DNA of 64,000 bases from Tolypeutes matacus (GCA_026826555.1 JAKSZT010021121.1:1496470-1560469); one strand, 5' to 3'. Shown: positions 50,701-57,283, counted from the first letter of the stretch. The notes: generated by a model from the sequence alone, not told the origin. A program made the numbers and translations.

Positions 50701-53700
50701 GCCTAAGTAACTTCCTGAAGGTCACACAGCTGGTCAGGAATGGAGCCTGGATTTGAGCCAGGCGGTTTCATTCCAGAGCCCATCCAGAAGACAGGAGCTT
50801 CTGGTGAAATTCCCTGCAGTCTAGGATTCAAGGACAGCAAAGTTCATCAACAGTAAGGGAGACTGAGCCCAAAGAGGGCAAGGTCACTTCCCAAGGTCAC
50901 AGAGCGACCTTGCAGGAGACTGAGGACTGGGTTTCTACTATCCCCAGGGTCTCAGGGGCTGTAGGAGGCAGTGGCCCCTCCCTAAGACTATGGAAAAGTG
51001 TCATCCCCTGGGGGGGCCCAGGCCCACACCTCTGCCCCCACCCCCAGCCTTAGTACCTTGGCCCCAAGACGCAGCTGGTCGATGGTGTTCTCGGCCTCCG
51101 CGTACTTGGTGAGGAGCTTGTGGTAGTCCTCCTGCAGGAAAGGGAGGACCATGTGGTCTCATGCCCAGGAGCACAGCACATGGCTCCTTGCTGTGAGACC
51201 CCTGGCAGGCGCTGACCCCAGCCCCATGGGGTCCTGGGATGGGAGGCTCCAGTGGTGGGAGCTGAGCAGACCCCTTCAGGCTCACATGCACTACGGACCT
51301 ATTTTCCCCCATGTCCAAGTTCTGGAGTGCTGGAGGTGGTAGGAGAACCCTCCTACCATCCCCTCCTCCACGGTATGGGCCACACAATGAGTCTGGGATG
51401 AGGGCTTCTGGGTGGGTTTACCTTGATGCATGACCCCAGTCACAGAGGACTCTGATTACATTCTTATTTGTTCCAATTCCCTGCCCATCTGTCAGCTCCG
51501 TGGGATAAGGCTCACATCTGTCTTTTCTACTGCGCTATTCCCAGTGCCTGTATGTGCTTAAATAGGTACTTTATAATGAATGATTGAATGAATTATCCAA
51601 GGGTCCCTTGGTAGAAAAACAGATCTGAAAATCACAATTCTATCTACTCCAAGTCACTATTTGCCTTCAACAACACTGAAGGGTTTCGTTAAAATAAGTC
51701 ATTCCAGGAAAAGAGCCAAAGCAAATTTCACTGGTCATCTTTGAAGGATGCTAGGGAACTGATTTGTGGTCCTGACAGCAGGTAACCAAACAGGTGGGAT
51801 CTTTCCCATAAACAACACCTTGGTAACCAAACAGTTGATAAGGGAAGTTTTACTCTATAGAAGTGCAGCAGACAAATGCAGAAGGAACGACAGCTTTAGA
51901 ACCCTCCCATTTTGTCACCCTAAAGGAGAGTCTGGATTTAGGCAAGGAGACCCAGCATCACAAAGGAGAGCACAGCGGACACTGTGGGCATCCTGAGGAA
52001 AGCACACTGACCGCTTGGAGCTGCCCCTGCCAAAAACATCCCTACCTGCCTGGAGCTTGGGTCTAGAGGGCAAACAGCTACATACATGATCCCGACCAGG
52101 TCATTACAACCAGAATTCTCCAGATCTAAACCCACCAATACACAGGAGGGACACCTTAGGATATCACAGAGGACGTCAGCAAATTCAGAATATAGGAAAC
52201 TCATCAGGACAGATCTGGTTTCCTCAACACATGAAGTACAAAGGAAATCAGAGGGAAGAGAGACCCATAGATTCAAAGAGATTTGGAAAGAAAAGAGAGA
52301 GACTTGAAAGGCATATTGACCAAATGCAATTATGGATCTTGTTTGGATCCTGATTTGAATACATCGAAACAAACTATGAGACACGTGGGGAGATGGGAAC
52401 ACTGCCTGGATATCTGATAATATTAAGGAATTGGCATGAGCGTTTAGGTATGATAATGGTATTGTGGTGATGGTTAAAATAGAATCCTCATCTTTAGAGA
52501 CACATACTAAAGATTTTGGTATAAAGTGACCTGAAGTCTGACATTTGCTTCCAAATAATCCAGTGGGGGTGGGTGGGGGAATGCAGGCCATAGTTGAAAA
52601 ATGTTGCCACAAGCTGTTAACTGTAGAAGCTGGATGATGGGCATATCGGAGTTCATTATATTATTTTCTCCCTTGTGTATGCTTGAATTTTTTTCATAGT
52701 AGAAGTTAAAAACAAAGAATTATCTTTGCAACATAAGCGACACCATTGCTCTTTTGTGAACAAAGCCTGGGTCCATTTTCAGGCTCCCTCCACCAGTATG
52801 GGGCTTCCGGCCCAGACCCAAGGCTTCCCCAACCCAAACCCCAACCCAGGCCCAGACACGCCTTGGTGACATGTCTCCCTTCCTGGGTCCATGGAAATGA
52901 GCCCAGCTTACCTGGAGCTGATGGACCAGCTCAGTGGCTTGTTCAGGTGTCTGGAATTCTTGAGGTACCCTGGCGATGGGGTGGGCAGGAGGTGGGTCCT
53001 TTGCCGGGCAGGTTTCTCCACTGCTCAGCAGTACCTCCTGCACAATCTCTGCAGGCGACTTGAAGATCAGGGGCCTGGCAGGACCCTGATGCTGCCTGCT
53101 GTGGCTCCTGGCCTTGGGAGGCTGGTAGCTCTCATCTTTGGGGAACCTCACCCGGGGTCCCACCTTGGAGAAATCAGGAAGAGGGTAGTTCAGCCGCCCC
53201 CGGCCATACTTGGAAGCATATGAAGAGGAGTGGCTAGCCAGAGTGGCTCCCTGCCTGGGCGGCCTGGGTGGCCTGGCCTGCTGGGCTGGCCTAGGCTGAG
53301 GACTCAGAGAGCTGATGGAGCCGGTGAATCGCGAAGGGAGTGCCTTAGTGGAGATTCTCGTCCGCTTCCAGGCTTGGTCCCTGAGCTGAGGGCAGGAGAG
53401 GCTGGTAGTTTCTCTCCACCTACCTCCAGGATACTGGTGACTCTGGGGTGGGGGTGCTGGGGAGTCTTGGAACTCTGTGGGGGTCGCCCGAGCAACGCTT
53501 CCTCCAGTTCTGTCGTCTGGGTTGAGGAGGTGGTCGTTGGGGCTCTGTGGTAAAGTTTCTACCAGAGAAGGGAGCTGGGGGACATCAGCCTCTCCTTCCC
53601 AGGTGGAACTGCAGCTATCACTGGGGTGGCCGAGGCTCACAGTCCCGCTGCTCCAGGACCCTGCAGAGGGGAGGTCAACAGATGGGCTGACCTCAGGATG

Positions 53701-56700
53701 TTCTGAAAGTTTGTTTCTACTGGTTTGGTTGCCAGAGACCACCCAGCCTCTGGCCTGCCCCTGCCCCAGAGCCATGGAGCTGGTGCTTTCCTTGTCCTCC
53801 GAGCAGAGTCCAGCCGTGTACTCCAATCCTGGGGGGCTCTCTCCAGCTTCCTCAACCTCTTGGGGACTTCTAAGGGCCTCATCAGGCTCCTCTTCAGTCA
53901 TGTCCAATTGAGGATCCCGCTGGGGGAACCAGTCGAGAGGCAAGTTGGAACTTTCTGGGCTGTCCACATCATCTACTTCAACCTCTGCAAAGACAGGTTT
54001 GGACTCACTTTGTAGCCTGACCTAAGTCACTTCACCTCTCTGGGCTTACATTTCCTCATCATGTGATAGCAGGAATCCCAACGAGCCCCTCCTATGGCTA
54101 AGTGCTTATCTCATATCTCTTCTTGTTCAAAGGTCCTTCCAACTCAAAACCCAAACTCTCGACAGTCCCCCAGCCCAAACCTGGACTTCCCCTCAGGAGA
54201 TGCTCCCCATCTCAGCAATGGCAACACAGTCCCAACCAGCTGCTCCCATATGGATGGCAACCATAAGGATGGGAGGTGGCCTGACCACCTCTCCCCCCGA
54301 CCCCCACAATCCAATCTGTCACCTAGTCCTTTCAATTTCACCTCCTATGTCGCTGCTCTACATGCCCACCACCACCATACTGGCCAAGCCAACATTCCCC
54401 TTTGCTTGGACCACTGATCATCTGTCAATATCTCCCTATTGTTCCCTGGTTAAAAGCTGATTTCAATGTGGTCCTAAGGTTCCTGCCACTCTGGCCCCCA
54501 TTAGGTCTCCTCATCCCTCTCTCTCCACAGTACCCCATCTCTCCCTGCTCCAGTCTCACCACACGTTCACCACACTCCACCCCCAGCACAGGGGCTTTGC
54601 ACACATGAGTCCCTCTGCCAGGAACATTCCTTCCTTCCCTTTGCCTAGTTAACTCCTGTTTGCTCTTCAGCCACTAGCTCAATCTTTACCTCATCAAGGA
54701 AGTCCCCTCAGATCTCCTTGACCAGATCAAAATCTCCCTTTTAAAGGTTATCCTAGAACTACATACCTCTACTTTGTTACAATGATCACAGCTACAGCTT
54801 TCCATTTACTTATGGAATAGTTTCATTAATAATTGCACCCCCTCCACTACATTGCAGGCTCCATGAGGGCAAGGGCAATGTCTGTGTTTGTTCACTATCA
54901 TATTTACATAGTACTTGCTCAATAAAATGTATTGACAGAATGGAAAGAAAAGAGGGAGAGATGAAGAGAGATAATGTATGCTCCTAGGAAATGGATAGTT
55001 GTTATAATTATGACATAGTAGGTGCTCATGTAATATTCATCCATCTTCCTATCCACCCTTCCATTATCCACTCACCCATCCCTCCCTCTATCCCTCCATC
55101 CAGACACTTACCCTGACCTACCTATCAATCCAACCATCCATCCTTTCAACCATCCATTCATTACCTACTAGCCCATTTCTCCACAGAACCAGATACCCAT
55201 CTATCCATCCATCCATCCATCCATCCATCCATCCATCCATCCATCCATCCATATATCCCTCCACCTACCCACCCACCCACACATCTCTCCATCTATCCAT
55301 CATCCATGCAGTCAATGTTTATTGAGCATCTACTCTGTCCTAGATACTGTGTCAGCCTCTGGGACAGATCCAAAGATTCATGGGACACAGTCTGGGTATG
55401 GCCAAGCACAGACTCTCTGCTTGGGCCAGATGCACCTTTCTGATAACCTCTGCATCACTTTCCCCCTGCCCTTGGCACCTCCACATCCCTCAGCTACTTA
55501 AACCCCCCTTCAGCAAGCCTGTATTATTTACACACTTGAAGCCCAGAGAGGTTAAGTAACTTGCCAAGGGCAGTCATGGACCTCAGCCTTGCAGGTGAGC
55601 TTGTCTCTGCCGCTGGACATGGTGCAGGGTAGTGAGGAGTATGGGCTTTGTATTCAGGGAGCCCTATTGTCAATCCCGGCTCCTCTGGCCCCTCACTGGG
55701 TGGCCATCGGCAAGTTGCTGACCTCTCTGGGCCTCAGAGTCCTTCATCACCCTTGAGGCTAGTCCCTCCTATCTGGCAGGAGGTGGTGAGGAGGGAGGGC
55801 GATAAGGCCCGGGCCCTGCCCAGCCCGGTACCTGGCACACAGGATGAGGTAGCAGCTGTTACATCACAGCAGGGGGTTACCATGTGACCCCCAGGAAGTG
55901 ATGCCTCTGCTCTTTCATCCCAGTTCTCCCTGAGGGAGTGCTTGGAAATGGCTCCTGAGCTGGCAGCTGTGGGCAAATCCTGCTTTAGGCAGACCTGGCA
56001 AGTGAAACTTCTGGTGCTAGTGTAATGCACTAGGAGCCTAACGGCTTCTCTGCCTGGCACACAGGGCCTGCCTGATTCAGAGAATCACAAGACAGGCATC
56101 TCATTCATCACCAAGTATAACAGCCACTACTTCCCACTCTATGCCTGCTAAGCTGCGTGGCCTCCGGCAAGCTCTTCCCGTTCTCAATACCTCACACACC
56201 CACGCAGCCCTCAAGGTTGACAGTATTACTCCCATTTCACAGATGGGGAAACAGATTCAAAGAGGTGAGGGGACTAGCCAAGCAAAACTAGGAATGTAGT
56301 CTAAGTTGGTCTCAGTTCAAATGGATACAGTTATTGTAGGAAGCAGGGGATGCCAACCTTCCCATTGTGAAATGGGATTTTGAAAAATCTTAAAAAGTAG
56401 GCATAAGCCCTGGACTGAGAAATTCAAATAACCAAAGAAAGTATCAGGTCAAGTAAGCAAAGATATATGACTGACACTCATCTTTGCATTATTTATAAAA
56501 CCAAAAACTAGAAACCGGCCTACATATGCCTAGCGTAGGAACTGGCCTAATAAATTAAGCCACATCCACACCGTGGGATTGTTTGCAGGTATTAGGAACG
56601 ACTTGTGGAAGAATATTTGATGACCTGGGACAACGTTCGTGTCTGCCAAGTTAACAAAAAAATCAGGTTACAACATAGTGTGCAAAGTGCTATTCCACAG

Positions 56701-57283
56701 TCATGTCATATTTGCAGATCTCTCTGTGGAAAAGTGGTTATGGTGGAGTAGGCAGACAAGTAATTTTTAATTTTCCCCCTTTTTGCATATACTTTCTGAT
56801 TTTTCTACAATGGACAGTACTGCTTATATCATTTAGGTCTTTTTAAATTTGAAATTAGGGACTTGGCAGATTTTAATTAAAAAATAAAAAGTTAATGCTC
56901 CCCCTGCTCCCACTGGAAGGTGGGATGTGGGTCCAGGGAAGGGAGGAGGTACAAGAGAGTTGTGGCAGAGTTGGGGGTGGAGGCAGCACTGGGCAGGGGA
57001 TGGGGGCAGCCTCACCCTCTCCCGCAGATTCTCCAGACTCCGAATCCTGAAGCCCATCAGGCTGCGGGTCCCAGTCCAGTTGCAGTCGGCACTGCTGGGC
57101 CAAGCGGAAGTCCTCTAGGAGCTCGGGGCTGGCCACATCGGGAAAGGGCCCCTCTTCTCCCCAGCTGCGGGTGCCACACCCACCACCATCCTTCTCCTCC
57201 TCGGCCCAGGCCCAGCGCCGCCGCCTGGACCCCTGCCCTAGGCCCAGCCCGGCCCAGTGGGCCTCTGTCCCCGAGCTGGCCAT
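20491..57283 (-). CDS. AKNA: AKNA, microtubule organisation protein / AT-hook factor, 21 coding exons
   Basis: AKNA is known in two roles: a centrosomal protein at mother-centriole subdistal appendages that organises microtubules and promotes delamination, and, in earlier work, an AT-hook factor acting on CD40/CD40L promoters. Joining 21 minus-strand exons gives 4227 bases, an intact frame of 1408 residues (human about 1439). It starts [10 protein letters not shown] and ends [13 protein letters not shown]. Visible features: acidic Pro/Ser-rich N-terminal half (residues 1-430); coiled-coil-like segments [20 protein letters not shown] (448-467), about 577-625 and 641-660; [15 protein letters not shown] (1045-1059); a would-be AT-hook at 1081-1086 that reads RARARP instead of an RGRP core; two CxxC pairs (1207/1210, 1237/1240); and a conserved C-terminal tail. 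All introns are GT/AG with consistent phases. The transcription start and 5' UTR exon(s) were not identified. Confidence 0.95.
20780..20970 (+). repeat. MIR SINE in AKNA intron 20
   Basis: GAGCACTGGCTCTGGACCCA, CCTCTCTCTGTGCCTCGGTT and CCCTAAAATGGGAGTG are in MIR order. Confidence 0.75.
21640..21915 (+). repeat. LINE-1 fragment in AKNA intron 20
   Basis: AATAGACATTTCTCGAAAGA, AGATGCTCAACGTCATTAGC, CACACCCACTAGGATGGCTG and CACTGCTGATGGGAAAGTAA are the end of LINE-1 ORF2 in sense orientation. Confidence 0.9.
21940..22060 (-). repeat. MIR SINE fragment
   Basis: CTTATTTTACAGATGAGGAA with AGTGAAGCTTTGAGAGG is the antisense MIR core. Confidence 0.65.
22063..22285 (+). repeat. MIR SINE
   Basis: GGCAGTGTAATGTGCTGGCC, GCAGTGTGACCTTGAACGGG and AGCTGCTACGTAAATGCCCA follow MIR from head to tail. 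It lies next to an opposite-strand MIR piece. Confidence 0.75.
22735..22905 (-). repeat. MIR SINE fragment
   Basis: CTCATTTAATCCTCATCACA and GAGGAAGAAACTGAGGCACA are the antisense MIR tail and core. Confidence 0.75.
23560..23765 (-). repeat. MIR SINE
   Basis: AACAAATGGAGAAACTAAGG, CAAGATCACACTGCAATGAG and GACAGGATTTGAACCCAGCT are antisense MIR. Confidence 0.8.
23820..24200 (+). repeat. Old interspersed repeat, LINE 3'-end-like
   Basis: AGTACTCCTCAAAACTGACA, GGATTTGGAATGGGATGCTG, GACTTTAGTTAATAATAATG and CTGTAAATCTAAAACTGTTC are familiar mammalian interspersed-repeat text ending like a LINE 3' UTR. I cannot name the family reliably. Confidence 0.6.
24433..24622 (-). CDS. AKNA: AKNA coding exon 20
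   Basis: Acceptor CCCTGACAG, donor GTAAGT. Encodes [20 protein letters not shown], then [19 protein letters not shown] and [14 protein letters not shown]: a basic patch followed by a proline-rich segment. Residues 1259-1322. Confidence 0.95.
24886..25005 (-). CDS. AKNA: AKNA coding exon 19
   Basis: Acceptor CTTCCCAG, donor GTAGGA. Encodes [22 protein letters not shown] and [15 protein letters not shown]. Contains the second CxxC pair (residues 1237 and 1240). The other two frames are closed, which fixes the frame. Confidence 0.93.
25175..25345 (-). repeat. MIR SINE fragment
   Basis: CCCATTTACCAGATGGGGAG, ACTGAGGCTCTGAGAAGCTG and AGTAATCTGCAA are antisense MIR. Confidence 0.7.
25535..25770 (+). 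repeat. L2 LINE 3' end
   Basis: CAGCTGTCATCCCCTCCAGG, AAGCCTTCCTGCACACCCAG, CTTGGGGGCAAGGAGCGTAT and GGTGCTGAGTAAATGTTCAT are the L2 3' end, followed by a short (GGAT)n run. Confidence 0.8.
25795..26025 (+). repeat. MIR SINE, nearly complete
   Basis: AAATCCCAGCTCTGCCACTT, GGCTAGTTAACCTCTCTAAG, ATCCATAAAATGGGCATCAC and GGGCTTAATAAATAGCAGCT cover the MIR consensus almost from end to end. Confidence 0.9.
26035..26190 (-). repeat. MIR/L2-type fragment
   Basis: GGAGCCTGAGGCCCAGAGAA, GTTAAGGAATTTGCCTAAGA and TCACACAGCAAGCCACTGGC are an antisense MIR-like core. Confidence 0.65.
26566..26661 (-). CDS. AKNA: AKNA coding exon 18
   Basis: Acceptor TTTCCCCAG, donor GTAAGG. Encodes [23 protein letters not shown] and QPAKTQDT. 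Contains the first CxxC pair (residues 1207 and 1210). Confidence 0.93.
28040..28150 (+). repeat. L2-type 3' end fragment
   Basis: GGGGGGCAGGGACTGTGCCC, CCCAGATCCCAGCAAGGGCC and GCGTTTGCTAGATGAACAGA are in the L2 tail order, degraded. Confidence 0.5.
28314..28460 (-). CDS. AKNA: AKNA coding exon 17
   Basis: Acceptor CCCCTGCAG, donor GTAGGC. Encodes [39 protein letters not shown] and RVTFQGPHT. Ser/Arg-rich, likely disordered. Residues 1138-1187. Confidence 0.93.
29098..29213 (-). CDS. AKNA: AKNA coding exon 16
   Basis: Acceptor TTTGCTAG, donor GTAAGT. Encodes [50 protein letters not shown] is a basic, possibly phosphorylated segment strongly kept relative to human. Confidence 0.94.
29325..29500 (+). 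repeat. MIR SINE
   Basis: AAGACTCTGGAGTCAGGCTC, CACTCAGTTTCTTCATCTGT and TAGATGGGGGTTATAG are in MIR order. Confidence 0.75.
29715..29750 (+). repeat. (TGAG)n simple repeat
   Basis: Nine imperfect TGAG/TGAA units. Confidence 0.9.
29852..30028 (-). CDS. AKNA: AKNA coding exon 15 (coiled coil and degenerate AT-hook)
   Basis: Acceptor CACCCCAG, donor GTAGGT. Encodes [20 protein letters not shown], then [29 protein letters not shown] and AAWGSHCG. Residues 1045-1059 look like a coiled coil. The 1081-1086 segment is RARARP where human has an RGRP AT-hook core. A second AG four bases downstream would break the frame, so the first was chosen. Confidence 0.94.
31640..32250 (+). repeat. L2 LINE, long 3' portion
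   Basis: GCCTTCCTGCAATCTCCCTG, CTTGACCATGCCACCCCCTG, CACATGCTATTCTGCTTGCT, GGGAAGCCCTCCTCGAAGGC and TTCCCAGGGCCTGGCACACC follow the L2 consensus over about 600 bases. Confidence 0.85.
32690..32800 (+). repeat. MIR SINE fragment, next to exon 14
   Basis: GGAGGCAGGACACCAGGGTC and GAGCTGGGCAAGCCCCTGCC with CCTCCCGGCATAACAG resemble a degraded MIR core. Confidence 0.4.
32814..32973 (-). CDS. AKNA: AKNA coding exon 14
   Basis: Acceptor CATAGCAG, donor GTAAGT. Encodes [37 protein letters not shown] and [15 protein letters not shown]. Residues 987-1040. Confidence 0.95.
33141..33394 (+). repeat. Intermediate-length DAS-type SINE in AKNA intron 13
   Basis: GGGAAGCGGATGTGGCTCAA and AGGTTCGATTCCCGGGGCC form one head. 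A linker (GGTAAGATGATGAAACAGGG) resembles that of the long dimeric copies, but the tail (GCACAAGCAGCAAGGGGGAG) is that of the short copies; no second head is present. It is the only DAS-type copy I see inside AKNA's coding span. Confidence 0.92.
33780..34211 (+). repeat. LINE-1 fragments
   Basis: AGACAGAAGATCAGAGGTTA, ACTACTCAGCAATAGCAAGG, GCTGAGTGGGAAAAGCCAAT and GACATGCAGAACAGATTCGT are two pieces of LINE-1 3' sequence in sense orientation. Confidence 0.85.
34212..34375 (+). repeat. Minisatellite, about ten 15-16-bp units, inside LINE-1
   Basis: Units of the form CCACTGGATCCACCTA repeat about ten times with scattered changes. LINE-1 3' sequence stands on both sides, so the array grew inside the element. 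It ends in a small palindrome, CCACTGGATCCACCAGTGG. Confidence 0.93.
34376..34540 (+). repeat. LINE-1 3' end
   Basis: GAGGGAAACTGGGTAATGGG, TACACAGGAGCTCTCTGAAT and AAATTTAAAAGTTTAAATAA resemble a LINE-1 3' UTR with A-rich end. Confidence 0.7.
34745..35140 (+). repeat. Two related 180-190-bp LINE 3'-end-like units in tandem
   Basis: Unit one (about 34750-34922) has TAATCTGTAATAAATATTCC, GGTGTTGGTGAAGGGGTGTT and GTAAGTTCACGACCTCTGTA. Unit two (about 34945-35135) has TAGTTTGTAACAAATATTTC, AAGTGTTGGTGTAGCAGTGA and CTAAGTTCACAACTTTTACT in the same order. I do not know the family; the ends look like LINE-1 3' UTR. Confidence 0.75.
35565..35776 (-). CDS. AKNA: AKNA coding exon 13
   Basis: Acceptor GTTCCCCAG, donor GTGAGT. 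Encodes [20 protein letters not shown], then [20 protein letters not shown] and [20 protein letters not shown]. Ser/Pro-rich, with several SP/TP sites. Residues 916-987. Confidence 0.95.
36265..36430 (+). repeat. MIR SINE, next to exon 12
   Basis: TGACGCTGGGCAAGTTATTT, CCCTCTCTGAGCCTCTGTTC and CAATAAAATGAGGACAAGG are in MIR order. It ends about 30 bases from the exon donor. Confidence 0.75.
36462..36568 (-). CDS. AKNA: AKNA coding exon 12
   Basis: Acceptor CTTTCAG, donor GTACCC. Encodes [35 protein letters not shown]. This is one of the best-kept stretches relative to human AKNA. Residues 881-916. Confidence 0.96.
37090..37145 (+). repeat. Imperfect (TG)n / (CA)n tract
   Basis: GTGTGTGCATGTATGTGTCT and GTGTGTGTACATGTGCTCAC. 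Confidence 0.8.
37514..37760 (-). CDS. AKNA: AKNA coding exon 11
   Basis: Acceptor CCCCTCCAG, donor GTAAGC. Encodes [60 protein letters not shown] and ASGPHLE. Compared with human from memory, about 20 residues before ETVERMV are absent; the upstream minus-strand sequence does not encode them in frame. Residues 798-880. Confidence 0.92.
37865..38040 (+). repeat. MIR SINE fragment
   Basis: TGGTTCTGCCACCTTCTTGG, GCAAGGCACTTCCCCTCCGT and CTGCAAAATGGCAATACC are in MIR order. Confidence 0.7.
38572..38682 (-). CDS. AKNA: AKNA coding exon 10
   Basis: Acceptor TTCTGCAG, donor GTAGGC. Encodes [35 protein letters not shown]. The Glu run (five) is shorter than in human. Residues 761-798. Confidence 0.94.
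38826..38980 (-). CDS. AKNA: AKNA coding exon 9
   Basis: Acceptor CCCCCCAG, donor GTGAGT. Encodes [40 protein letters not shown] and [11 protein letters not shown]. Residues 710-761. Confidence 0.94.
39020..39260 (-). repeat. MIR-type SINE
   Basis: CATCTCAACAATCTTATTAC, AACCCATTTTACAGACATGT and TGTGCCCAAAGGCACACAGA are antisense MIR. Confidence 0.7.
39262..39465 (+). repeat. LINE-1 3' end fragment
   Basis: AAAGACAGAAAGTAGATTAG, AAGTTACCAGAGGCCAAAGG and TATATGTTACCACAATAAAA are LINE-1 3' UTR in sense orientation. Confidence 0.85.
39650..40215 (+). repeat. L2 LINE, 3' portion
   Basis: AGTCATCCTCGGCTCCCTGC, CTGCAGCCACAGGACCTCTG, CACAGGCTGTTTCCCCTGCC, TGGATGACTTTTCCCCTT and GGTACTGGCACGCGGCACGC follow L2. 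It ends some 45 bases from AKNA exon 8. Confidence 0.8.
40262..40469 (-). CDS. AKNA: AKNA coding exon 8
   Basis: Acceptor CATTCCAG, donor GTAACC. Encodes [40 protein letters not shown] and [11 protein letters not shown]. The first part is coiled-coil-like. Residues 640-709. Confidence 0.95.
40600..40760 (+). repeat. MIR SINE fragment
   Basis: GGGAATCAGGAGGCCTCAGC, GGGACCGTGAGTAAATCCTT and CCCCCTTTGGCCTCAAG resemble a degraded MIR core. Confidence 0.5.
40974..41104 (-). CDS. AKNA: AKNA coding exon 7
   Basis: Acceptor GTTTGCAG, donor GTACAT. Encodes [40 protein letters not shown] and DPG. Helical, heptad-rich; part of the central AKNA-family core. Residues 597-640. Confidence 0.95.
41575..41815 (-). 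repeat. MIR SINE, nearly complete
   Basis: TAGGAGGAAACTGAGGCACA, AAGGTCACACAGTGAGTGAA and AGGATTTGAACCCAGGCCCT are antisense MIR. Confidence 0.85.
42660..42890 (+). repeat. MIR SINE
   Basis: AAGCAGTGCGGGGCAGTGGT, ACTTGCTGTGTGACCTGCGT and GTGATGATAAAATGAAGTGA run in MIR order. Confidence 0.75.
43081..43140 (-). CDS. AKNA: AKNA coding exon 6
   Basis: Acceptor AATGTCCAG, donor GTACCG. A 60-base exon, phase 0 on both sides. Encodes [20 protein letters not shown]. Residues 577-596. Confidence 0.94.
43400..43790 (+). repeat. Old LINE-type repeat
   Basis: TTTACTGCAGCACGGCTGAA, GGAATAGCATGCAGCCGTCA, GGTATCATGTGTATAAAATA and GGTTTCTTCTGGTGAGGAGA resemble the end of an old LINE-1. Confidence 0.6.
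44050..44425. repeat. hAT-type DNA transposon relic (Charlie/MER-like)
   Basis: AAGTTTTCTAGTAGCCACGT, TTCAACATGTAATCAATATA, AAATCCAGTGGATATTTCAC and CATGTGGCCAGTGGCTCCCG are text of a mammalian non-autonomous hAT element. Subfamily not certain. Confidence 0.65.
44560..44925 (+). repeat. LINE-1 3' end
   Basis: ACAGATGAACTTTGAAAACA, AGACCACATATTATATGATA, GTAGATTAGTGGTTGCCAGG and CACTTTAAACGGGTGAATGG are LINE-1 3' sequence in sense orientation, ending at AATAAA. Confidence 0.9.
45677..45831 (-). CDS. AKNA: AKNA coding exon 5
   Basis: Acceptor GCCTTCCAG, donor GTAGGT. Encodes [40 protein letters not shown] and [11 protein letters not shown]. Residues 525-576. Confidence 0.95.
45910..46045 (-). 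repeat. MIR SINE fragment
   Basis: CCCCCATTTACAGGTGAGAA, CTCTGCCCCTGGTCACACAG are antisense MIR. Confidence 0.55.
46090..46310 (+). repeat. MIR SINE
   Basis: GCATGGGCTTAAACCCAGAA, CTTCCACTTTGTAGCTGTGT and CACCTCTCTGAGCTTTGGTC are in MIR order. Confidence 0.8.
46561..46717 (-). CDS. AKNA: AKNA coding exon 4
   Basis: Acceptor CCCCGCAG, donor GTGAGT. Encodes [40 protein letters not shown] and [11 protein letters not shown]. Strongly conserved with human. Residues 473-525. Confidence 0.95.
46900..47035 (-). repeat. MIR SINE fragment
   Basis: TTTTTACAGAAGAGGAAATC, GAGACTTGGAGAGGTTAAGT is antisense MIR. Confidence 0.65.
47255..47450 (-). repeat. hAT-Charlie-type DNA transposon relic (MER58-like)
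   Basis: TTTGTAAATAAAGTTTTATT, TGAACACAGCCGTGCTCAAT, GACCGTATGGCCCACAAAGC and AGCTTGCCGACTCCTG are the antisense of a known non-autonomous hAT family. The family name is from memory. Confidence 0.75.
47900..48760. other. GC-rich intron 3 segment with an AT-richer island
   Basis: Unique-looking GC-rich DNA without repeats. An island at about 48320-48440 is bounded by inverted copies TTCATAAAG (48327-48335) and CTTTATGAA (48429-48437) and holds ATGCTAAT, a POU-like site. It could be a regulatory element. A 241-codon minus-strand open frame over it lacks any family resemblance. Confidence 0.4.
48880..49040 (+). repeat. MIR SINE
   Basis: GGGTTCAAATCCAGTGCTGG, AAGTGACCTTGGGCAAGTTA and GTGCCTCCGTTTCCCCAACT are in MIR order. 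Confidence 0.88.
49110..49290 (+). repeat. MIR-type SINE
   Basis: TTAATTCCCAGCTTTGCCTC, GAGCAAACCTCTCCACCTGG are a degraded MIR core. Confidence 0.55.
50660..50795 (-). repeat. MIR SINE fragment
   Basis: GAAGGTCACACAGCTGGTCA, GGAGCCTGGATTTGAGCCAG are antisense MIR. Confidence 0.7.
50845..50945 (-). repeat. MIR SINE fragment
   Basis: GGGAGACTGAGCCCAAAGAG, AAGGTCACAGAGCGACCTTG is antisense MIR, close to exon 3. Confidence 0.5.
51057..51131 (-). CDS. AKNA: AKNA coding exon 3
   Basis: Acceptor TTCCTGCAG, donor GTACTA. 75 bases, phase 0. Encodes [25 protein letters not shown]: a coiled-coil-like segment at the start of the AKNA-family core. Residues 448-472. Confidence 0.96.
51440..51600 (+). 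repeat. L2 LINE 3' end
   Basis: TCTGTCAGCTCCGTGGGATA, CTATTCCCAGTGCCTGTATG and TTATAATGAATGATTGAATG follow the L2 3' end. Confidence 0.7.
51740..52700. repeat. Old interspersed repeat, family not named
   Basis: GAGACCCAGCATCACAAAGG, CAATTATGGATCTTGTTTGG, GATAATGGTATTGTGGTGAT and GAGTTCATTATATTATTTTC are familiar mammalian repeat text. A 224-codon minus-strand frame across it is incidental. I cannot assign the family by eye. Confidence 0.6.
52912..53984 (-). CDS. AKNA: AKNA coding exon 2 (large exon)
   Basis: Acceptor GTCTTTGCAG, donor GTAAGC. At 1073 bases it is the largest exon. It encodes [60 protein letters not shown] and ends [15 protein letters not shown]. The first two-thirds are acidic and Ser/Pro-rich and look disordered (PEST-like); the end leads into the coiled coil of exon 3. 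Residues 90-447. Confidence 0.97.
54310..54945 (+). repeat. L2 LINE, about 630 bases
   Basis: TTCCTGCCACTCTGGCCCCC, CAGGGGCTTTGCACACATGA, CAGGAACATTCCTTCCTTCC and GCAGGCTCCATGAGGGCAAG follow L2 to its 3' end, finishing with AATAAAATG. Confidence 0.9.
55040..55310 (+). repeat. (ATCC)n microsatellite region
   Basis: A clean run of about 12 ATCC units sits at 55203-55251, within 270 bases of imperfect CATC/CACC repeats. Likely polymorphic. Confidence 0.95.
55620..55870 (+). repeat. MIR SINE
   Basis: GTCAATCCCGGCTCCTCTGG, CATCGGCAAGTTGCTGACCT and CCTCTCTGGGCCTCAGAG are in MIR order. Confidence 0.75.
56100..56300 (-). repeat. MIR SINE fragment
   Basis: CTCCCATTTCACAGATGGGG, AAACAGATTCAAAGAGG is antisense MIR. 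Confidence 0.65.
56470..56840 (+). repeat. LINE-1 fragment
   Basis: GCATTATTTATAAAACCAAA, AAATTAAGCCACATCCACAC and GGAAGAATATTTGATGACCT are old LINE-1 3' sequence. Confidence 0.75.
57016..57283 (-). CDS. AKNA: AKNA coding exon 1 (start codon)
   Basis: ATG at 57283-57281 begins [19 protein letters not shown], matching the human start MASSETE. An in-frame ATG 20 codons upstream (57343) is possible, but I prefer the human-like start. Encodes [34 protein letters not shown] and [10 protein letters not shown]; donor GTGAGG. Residues 1-89. Confidence 0.93.

Noticed and set aside
51938..52612. 224-codon open frame on the minus strand in AKNA intron 2
   Set aside because: It lies within an old interspersed repeat and matches no family I know; the AKNA exon chain skips it without phase problems.
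55203..55251. CRISPR-like or regulatory array
   Set aside because: It is a plain ATCC microsatellite without spacers.
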